In this document: one piece after another, positions 42,355-47,339 of the stretch
Layout of the letters: each line of letters opens with the position of its first letter
How positions within the stretch are numbered: the first letter of the stretch is position 1
Assembly: GCA_937949745.1 (NCBI GenBank)
Contig: CALECM010000012.1
Coordinates: forward strand, 1 to 47,339
Length of the DNA: 47,339 nt
Direction of reading: 5' to 3'
From: an uncultured Bacteroidales bacterium
Lineage (GTDB): Bacteria; Bacteroidota; Bacteroidia; Bacteroidales; WCHB1-69
Made by a program: the position numbers and the translations under genes
Notes under the pieces: model-generated
What the model was told of the DNA's origin: nothing
What the model saw: the letters and a program-made list of their open reading frames with translations, nothing else
Database searches by the model: none

Positions 42355-43824
42355 TTATTTTTTCTCCATAACTTCCTGCACAAATTCCACCCAATCTTCT
42401 TCTTTGATACTGTCATCCATAAAAAAATCGGGCTGGATACCGATATTATCGATTTTATATTCAGGAAACCTTTTAGAAACGCTCATGGCGCACCATAAAA
42501 CATATTTACCGTTGGGGAAATCGATGATATTGACATTAGACATATCGAAGGCTCCAAAAGAAGGTTTACCGAAAAGTTTCACTTTATAGCTTTGTCGTGC
42601 CATATAGAGCAAACCTTCGTCGGAACTTGCATTATTTTGATTGTAAATGATGCCAATTTTTCGAGGATTTTTCAATATTTCAGGAAGTTCAATGATCGTG
42701 ATATCTTGTTCGGGATCATAATATTTCCCGATGTTTTCCCTCATTTTCCGGGCAATAAATAAGAAGTGAGATAAATAAGGACTGTCCTGATATTTTTTCG
42801 CGTAGTTTTCATAGGTAAAAGCATTTAATTCGGTAGCCCGGTATTTTAAACCTACCTGCCTTATTGGCTGGGTGTAATAATAAGGTATTAATCCCTCGTG
42901 CGAATAATCACTTCCGCCGGTGGCATCCCTGATGTCGATGATCAGGTTTTCGGCAGATCTTATCAAATGATCGTTTGATGCCAGTAACCGGTCTATGGCT
43001 TCTTTTTCTTCGAGTCTGAAAGAAGCGATCCTCAGGTAAACCGTACGATCGCTTAATTTCCGGATCATTAATTTTCCGGATAAAATATCCAGGAAAAAAG
43101 ATTCTTTTTCAGTAAAATTTACTTGCGGGTATCGCCTGATCCAATGTCCTCCTTGCTTAAGGGAAATGATACCGTGGGAAGTCCCGGTCCAATTCCCGGT
43201 CGTTTCCAGTATGGAATGGTTCAATGTGGACAATCTCACCCCGAAGTTTCCATCCTTTTTGAGCTTAAACTCCGCTTTTTTCTGTTGAGGTAACCAGTAG
43301 ACGCTATCCGCGTTAATAATGAAAGCATCGTATTGATTTTCTTTTTCCGAACGGATCATGCCCACCCTGTACATACCGAATTCCCAGATGCCCTCCGCCG
43401 GATCAATCCTATCTTTATTTTCTTCCAGGTAATTTAAAAAATCCTGCTGTGTTAAATCGATTTTATCTTCGTCCCTATACATATTCCGGATAGATTCTTT
43501 TTCTTTTTCGGATATCTCCCAGTTTCTTTTAGGGAAAACCCCGATATGGCCTCTCCTGAAATAGTGCAGCCAGTCATTCATAACGGAAAGAAATTCCTGT
43601 TCGGATTTTGCATTTCGAATTTTTTCCCTCATCCCGTGAGTGAATTCCTTGTAAGCCGTCTCTCCTTTTTCTTCGAAATAATAAGGGAACCCGGCATCAT
43701 TTTGTTCGAATGTTTTTACCATCCAGTCGAAATCGTCGACGTAGCTAGTGCTTTGACCGGATACATTGTAACAGTTTGTTGTAAAAATAATGGATAATAA
43801 AATTACTAATGGAATTCTTTTCAT
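42355..43824 (-). CDS. Secreted S41-family peptidase-like protein (second of three)
   Basis: This 489-residue exported protein is a paralogue of the one at 40230. A signal peptide ends near the VSGQ at 21-24, WMVKTFEQNDAGFPYYFEEKG repeats the shared N-terminal element, and the S41-like core has NLIIDIRDATGGSDYS, NASSDEGLLYMARQ around the presumed serine, and GIQPDFFMDD. FRRGHIGVFPKR parallels FRSGHIGIEMPK in the sister. Arrangement of the two with the GNAT between them suggests tandem duplication and insertion or a shared unit. Proteolytic activity is not assured from sequence. Confidence 0.78.
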   Translation of the reverse strand: MKRIPLVILLSIIFTTNCYNVSGQSTSYVDDFDWMVKTFEQNDAGFPYYFEEKGETAYKEFTHGMREKIRNAKSEQEFLSVMNDWLHYFRRGHIGVFPKRNWEISEKEKESIRNMYRDEDKIDLTQQDFLNYLEENKDRIDPAEGIWEFGMYRVGMIRSEKENQYDAFIINADSVYWLPQQKKAEFKLKKDGNFGVRLSTLNHSILETTGNWTGTSHGIISLKQGGHWIRRYPQVNFTEKESFFLDILSGKLMIRKLSDRTVYLRIASFRLEEKEAIDRLLASNDHLIRSAENLIIDIRDATGGSDYSHEGLIPYYYTQPIRQVGLKYRATELNAFTYENYAKKYQDSPYLSHFLFIARKMRENIGKYYDPEQDITIIELPEILKNPRKIGIIYNQNNASSDEGLLYMARQSYKVKLFGKPSFGAFDMSNVNIIDFPNGKYVLWCAMSVSKRFPEYKIDNIGIQPDFFMDDSIKEEDWVEFVQEVMEKK

Positions 43825-43915
43825 ATTTACTTTAATTATTAAATTTACAAACTGCCCGGCTTATCGGAGAAAACCGGTTACAGGGATAACATTTTGGACA
43901 ACTACATACTTCCTG

Positions 43916-44425
43916 CTATTTACCCAGGCTTTTTTTATGGTTTTTGATTTTTTTTATAGCCCAGTCATAATGACTGGAAGTGGAAGAAACCCCATAACTG
44001 CCTAAGCTTGTATTTCCTGTCCAGGGGAAGAATTTTTTAGTGAATAACTCTTCTTCAGAAAAAGAACCGATAACTTTCATAATATCGGCGTGGCTTTTCT
44101 CTAAAAGCGTTCTCGCTTCCTTATAAGGAGTTTTTTGATGCTTTTCCCAAAATTCGATATTCATTTTAGGATACGTTTTCCAATTGTACGGTTCCGGTAA
44201 AAAATTCGCGTTTTTTCCAGCTTTATTGGCATTAACCCAATTCAAAAACAGCTGGTGCCACTCGTAAAGATGGATCAATACATCCCGGATATTCTTATCC
44301 CTGTCTTCAAAAGAAAAGGATTTTTCCTGTTCTTCTTTTGTCATAGAGTCGATGAGTTCGAATAATTTCCTGAAATTCTCTTCGCTGCTCACCATTAATT
44401 CTTCTTTGGTTCTCGCTCTTGCCAT
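43916..44425 (-). CDS. ClbS/DfsB-family four-helix-bundle protein
   Basis: This is a cytosolic protein of about 169 residues; the start at 44425 (MARARTKEEL) gives a normal N-terminus, while the longer frame from 44497 overlaps the -7 box at 44495. LIDSMTKEEQEKSF, DRDKNIRDVLIHLYEWHQLF and a late GSYGVSSTSSHYDWAIKKI match the ClbS/DfsB group within the DinB-like helical bundles. ClbS itself is a resistance hydrolase for colibactin; most relatives, including this one, have no known substrate, so a detoxifying or self-protection role is only possible. Confidence 0.85.
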   Translation of the reverse strand: MARARTKEELMVSSEENFRKLFELIDSMTKEEQEKSFSFEDRDKNIRDVLIHLYEWHQLFLNWVNANKAGKNANFLPEPYNWKTYPKMNIEFWEKHQKTPYKEARTLLEKSHADIMKVIGSFSEEELFTKKFFPWTGNTSLGSYGVSSTSSHYDWAIKKIKNHKKSLGK

Positions 44426-44494
44426 AATAATTGATTTGGTTGTCAACTTTTTTGAAGGTTTATGTCCTAAAATCCGTCCAAAAATTATTTTTCC

Positions 44495-44502
44495 CAAAGT
44501 TA
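44495..44502 (-). promoter_or_regulatory. Putative -7 box of the ClbS/DfsB-like gene
   Basis: On the minus strand this reads TAACTTTG, matching TAnnTTTG, 70 bases upstream of the ATG at 44425. It overlaps the longer open frame that begins at 44497 and argues against that start. Confidence 0.45.
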
Positions 44503-44533
44503 ATATTTTTTTATTTGAAAAATATTTTTGATA

Positions 44534-44568
44534 TTTCCGGTGGCTGAGCTCGTCGAAGCCACCGGAAA
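44534..44568. repeat. Intergenic palindrome, CTGAG-N4-TCGAAG type, copy 2
   Basis: TTTCCGGTGGCT (44534-44545) and AGCCACCGGAAA (44557-44568) are exact reverse complements around the loop GAGCTCGTCGA. The loop and flanking CT/AG match copy 1 at 18538. The stem changes from GGTCC to GGTGG are compensated on the other arm. It sits between divergently transcribed genes, close to the -7 box at 44579. Confidence 0.7.
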
Positions 44569-44578
44569 ATTATTTTGC

Positions 44579-44586
44579 TATTTTTG
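44579..44586 (+). promoter_or_regulatory. Putative -7 box of the third S41 gene
   Basis: TATTTTTG matches TAnnTTTG, 35 bases before the ATG at 44622. A transcript from here begins after the alternative ATG at 44600-ish sequence, in line with the chosen start. Confidence 0.5.
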
Positions 44587-44621
44587 TGGAAATAACTTAT
44601 GTAATCATATCCTGTAATATC

Positions 44622-46871
44622 ATGAAAAAAACAATTTTATTATTGATGGCGGTCATGGCTTTTTTTAATTTATACGCTCAGCATTATGATCGGGATAAGC
44701 TGAATACTGTTGCCAGGATCTGGGGAGAAGTTTATCTTTTTCATCCGTCTGTCGTGAAGTCCGGCGGAAATCCGGAATGGGAAAAGGCATTGGTCGAATT
44801 TTTACCCGTCTTATCCGGTAATTTGCCTAACGAGGAGTTTATCCGAAGCGTTAATTCTAATCTATTATCCAAACTGAATGATACTTTTACAATAGTCCAA
44901 AACCGCAATTTACAGGATAATGGAAATCTTTTTATTTTCAATTCCGGTCCGCAGTATGACTATATACGGGTTTCGGAAGATGATATTTCGGATATAAGCC
45001 GGCTGGTTGATTTTAATTCCATGATCAAGGATAGAAATTCGTCCAAACCGCTGGTAATAGATATAAGAGTCAATAAGGAACTGAATTTTGATCATCATAC
45101 GCGCTCATTTATGGATTACTTGATGTCGATGTTTGTTGATCAGGAAATTCCGGGAAGTATGTTGGTTAATCGTGAACATTTCGGATGGGATGAATATAAC
45201 GATTGGTGGTACTTTGAACAACGTTGGAAAGTTAAGAATAAAGACAAGTCCGGTAATGCCGATATAGAGCCGTTATCGGCTTACAGTCAAGAAATCCGGC
45301 AATATATTCCGGATTTTAACGGTAATGATTTTCAACCTGTAACCAGAACTATTTATTTATTGACCAATAACAGTTCGCTTTCTTATTTTTATCCGCTTTT
45401 GTCTGCGATGAAGCAACATAGGAACAATTTTTTCATCATTAATGAAAACAGCGGGTATATATATCCCCATGAGAGTTCGGAATTTATCATTTATCCCTTC
45501 AGGGATTTTGATTTTATATTGAATCCGGTACTGTGTATTAATGAGGGGAAACAGGTTAAGCTGATTGATTTTCATAAAAACCATCTTCAGGAGAATGAAT
45601 TATTACAATTTATCGGGCAAAAGCCTGAAGTGACCGAAACCATTAATCCTTTTACATTCGACATCGCGCCTCCGGTATATATAGCCCAGGGAGAAACTCT
45701 ATCTAAGGAAGAAAAGATATTGGGAATTGTAAAAATATGGACCATAGTTAAATATTTCTATGCTTATCCTGAACATATGGATATAGATTGGGAAAGTTCT
45801 TTAGGAAAATATCTGGAAGAAGCCCAAAAAACAACTTCCGATAAGGATTATTTTATGCTGGTACAAAAAATGATGTCGCACCTGCATGATTCGCATGTAT
45901 CCACTTTTCATCCATCCGTCCTTGATTTCTCAGCGATATTCGCAGCCCCGGTTTACTTTGATTATATTGAGGATAAAATCATAATCACAGATTTTGATCC
46001 GGAAATAATTCCCGGTATTCAGGTAGGAGATGAGATCATTTCGATAGACGGCCAGACTGTAACGGAAATTTTGGAAAACGGAAAAAATACGATCTCCCAT
46101 AGTAATCTTCAGGGTTTGATATCAGTATTGATGAATCCAGGAAATTTCGTAGGGTTACCGGGAAGTATGATGAAAATGGAAATAAGGCATCATAATAAAA
46201 TAAGTGAAATTGAAATTCCAAGAACGGTTCCCATCTTTCAATTAATGGGAATGGCTGAAAAAAGAGGAAATAGTGAAATACTGGGAGGAAATATAGGATA
46301 TCTCAACTTTTCTTTCGTGCAAAGTCCGGAAGAATTGGAAGCACAATTGAGAAGTATGCAAAATACGGAATCGCTGATCATTGATTTGAGGGGTTATCCA
46401 TCGGTTTGGGATTACGATCAATTTTTATCGATGCTTTTCGATACCGGAAAAATAGTAAGGATTGATAAAACGCCCGTTGTTTCTGCGACTTCCGGGAATT
46501 TGAAACAGATTCAAACCAATCAATATGAACTCGTTCCGGATCCGTCTTTTTCCTATAATAAACCGGTTGCCGTCCTGATCGATAAAACCATGATCAGTCG
46601 CGCGGAAGATATCGCGATATGTCTTAAAGCGCTGTCTAATGTAACTTTTATCGGAGAACGGACACAGGGGACCGACGGAGAAATGACAAAGATTTCTTTG
46701 CCGGGTGGGGGAGAGACTTCTTTTACGGGACAAGCAATCTTGTTTGGAAATGGTGATAAGTTTCAGAGTGAAGGCATTAAACCCGATATCCGGGTTTCGA
46801 AATCTGTTCAGGGAATAAAGGAAGGTAAGGATGAGATTTTAGAAAAAGCATTGGAATTTTTGAGGAAATAG
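44622..46871 (+). CDS. Secreted S41-family peptidase with PDZ domain (third of three)
   Basis: This exported protein has about 749 residues from the ATG at 44622 (MKKTILLLMAVMAFF), with a signal peptide ending near YAQ. A long N-terminal domain of unknown kind (about 20-350) precedes a helical segment (ILGIVKIWTIVKYFYAYPEH), a PDZ-like domain (IPGIQVGDEIISIDGQTV) and an S41 catalytic core with ESLIIDLRGYPS, VAVLIDKTMISRAEDIA (presumed nucleophile in ISRAE) and GERTQGTDGE. It is more complete than the two minus-strand relatives and probably a true processing peptidase. It converges with the SH3 gene at the window edge. Confidence 0.85.
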   Translation: MKKTILLLMAVMAFFNLYAQHYDRDKLNTVARIWGEVYLFHPSVVKSGGNPEWEKALVEFLPVLSGNLPNEEFIRSVNSNLLSKLNDTFTIVQNRNLQDNGNLFIFNSGPQYDYIRVSEDDISDISRLVDFNSMIKDRNSSKPLVIDIRVNKELNFDHHTRSFMDYLMSMFVDQEIPGSMLVNREHFGWDEYNDWWYFEQRWKVKNKDKSGNADIEPLSAYSQEIRQYIPDFNGNDFQPVTRTIYLLTNNSSLSYFYPLLSAMKQHRNNFFIINENSGYIYPHESSEFIIYPFRDFDFILNPVLCINEGKQVKLIDFHKNHLQENELLQFIGQKPEVTETINPFTFDIAPPVYIAQGETLSKEEKILGIVKIWTIVKYFYAYPEHMDIDWESSLGKYLEEAQKTTSDKDYFMLVQKMMSHLHDSHVSTFHPSVLDFSAIFAAPVYFDYIEDKIIITDFDPEIIPGIQVGDEIISIDGQTVTEILENGKNTISHSNLQGLISVLMNPGNFVGLPGSMMKMEIRHHNKISEIEIPRTVPIFQLMGMAEKRGNSEILGGNIGYLNFSFVQSPEELEAQLRSMQNTESLIIDLRGYPSVWDYDQFLSMLFDTGKIVRIDKTPVVSATSGNLKQIQTNQYELVPDPSFSYNKPVAVLIDKTMISRAEDIAICLKALSNVTFIGERTQGTDGEMTKISLPGGGETSFTGQAILFGNGDKFQSEGIKPDIRVSKSVQGIKEGKDEILEKALEFLRK

Positions 46872-46909
46872 GTAACCGATTTTGAAACGAAAGAGTGTGG
46901 TTAATTCTA

Positions 46910-47339
46910 TTAATACCATATACTAACTCCGCCATGATGCGAACAGGTTCCTCTTCTATTTCGGCTAAAGCTATAGGTTCCGTCTTTGCACTTAGCTGTA
47001 GCTCCTTGGGGAATTGTACTATAATAGGTGGGTGATTGAACCCTTTGCCCATCAGTATTTGTATAGTAGTTATTTTTTTGAGAGTTGCCGGTCTCAGATG
47101 TCTCATATTTATATGTGACGGTATTCATTTCAGTCACATAATGGCAAGATAGATATCCGGTTTTACCTTTAACTTCCACTTTAATCCATTCATCATCAAT
47201 TGGTTTAGGATCAATGATCTTGATCTTGGTGTATTGAGGTATTACCAAAATAATATTATCTCCGGTTTCCGGAGAATACCTTAAATTTACATTCGTTTTT
47301 GTATAAACTTCCTGGCCTTCCATAAATGCTTTAACTACC
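46910..47339 (-). CDS. SH3-like domain plus DUF3761 protein, 5' end beyond the window
   Basis: The visible 142 or so residues hold an N-terminal bacterial SH3-like domain (TNVNLRYSPETGDNIIL, then EWIKVEVKGKTGYLSCHYV) and a C-terminal DUF3761 segment (GATAKCKDGTYSFSRNRRG, then CSHHGGV). The reading frame is open from the ATG at 47323 up to the window edge, and that ATG has no signal peptide, although such proteins are usually exported. The true start therefore probably lies outside the window, so I give the gene as partial. SH3 domains of this kind often bind cell-wall peptides; the function is unknown. Confidence 0.75.
   Translation of the reverse strand, partial: VVKAFMEGQEVYTKTNVNLRYSPETGDNIILVIPQYTKIKIIDPKPIDDEWIKVEVKGKTGYLSCHYVTEMNTVTYKYETSETGNSQKNNYYTNTDGQRVQSPTYYSTIPQGATAKCKDGTYSFSRNRRGTCSHHGGVSIWY

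Noticed and set aside
1..47339. CRISPR array, tRNA genes, insertion sequences or prophage
   Set aside because: No regularly spaced repeats, no tRNA cloverleaf, and no transposase, integrase or phage structural gene were seen.

Overview
The window is about 47 kb of chromosome from an anaerobic, probably protein- and amino-acid-fermenting member of the Bacteroidota (Bacteroidales-like). The evidence is a type IX secretion protein with a C-terminal sorting domain, an S46 dipeptidyl-peptidase, an Omp28-type lipoprotein, a DUF6029-type barrel, lysine 5,6-aminomutase, and repeated -7 boxes of the Bacteroidota form TAnnTTTG just upstream of many genes. Coding density is high. No gap longer than 300 bases lacks a gene, and I saw no tRNA, rRNA, CRISPR array, insertion sequence or prophage.

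Layout. 1-179: a gene-free edge with a promoter-like box and a long imperfect hairpin. 180-5246: a 1415-residue CoA-dehydratase-activase-like Fe-S ATPase and a TetR regulator, with three copies of one operator (TAAACG-NN-CGTTTA) around the two genes. 5337-8384: a minus-strand set of MTA/SAH nucleosidase, an Alg9-like (GT22) mannosyltransferase and a metallo-beta-lactamase-fold hydrolase. 8419-11751: a T9SS-secreted adhesin-like protein that starts with GTG. 11893-18405: S46 peptidase, PlsC-like acyltransferase, MATE exporter and YfcC-family carrier, closely spaced. 18607-21016: trxB overlapping a sufB that has no sufC, sufD or sufS beside it. 21073-25789: pdxJ, alpha/beta hydrolase, folK, FKBP isomerase and a YgiQ radical-SAM protein. 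26031-29183: a plus-strand operon of TlpA-like thioredoxin, DUF6029 barrel and Omp28 lipoprotein, ending in a terminator whose stem contains the last codons.

29997-40019 is the metabolic core. Three minus-strand units encode kamD-kamE plus one CoA-transferase beta subunit; thiolase, MaoC/PhaJ-type hydratase, FabG/PhaB-type reductase and a GNAT; and acyl-CoA dehydrogenase with EtfB and EtfA. Together they fit conversion of lysine and/or acetyl-CoA through crotonyl-CoA to butyryl-CoA and butyrate. EtfB carries the motif associated with electron-bifurcating Etf, so the last reduction may also generate reduced ferredoxin. Several lysine-pathway genes (kamA, kdd, kce, kal) and the CoA-transferase alpha subunit are not in the window.

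40230-47339: three S41-family peptidase-like secreted proteins mixed with a GNAT and a ClbS/DfsB-like protein, then a 5'-truncated SH3/DUF3761 protein at the right edge. Two intergenic hairpins (18538 and 44534) share a loop core but have compensated stem changes, so they look like members of a dispersed palindromic repeat. All functional calls come from reading motifs by eye; no database search was possible.
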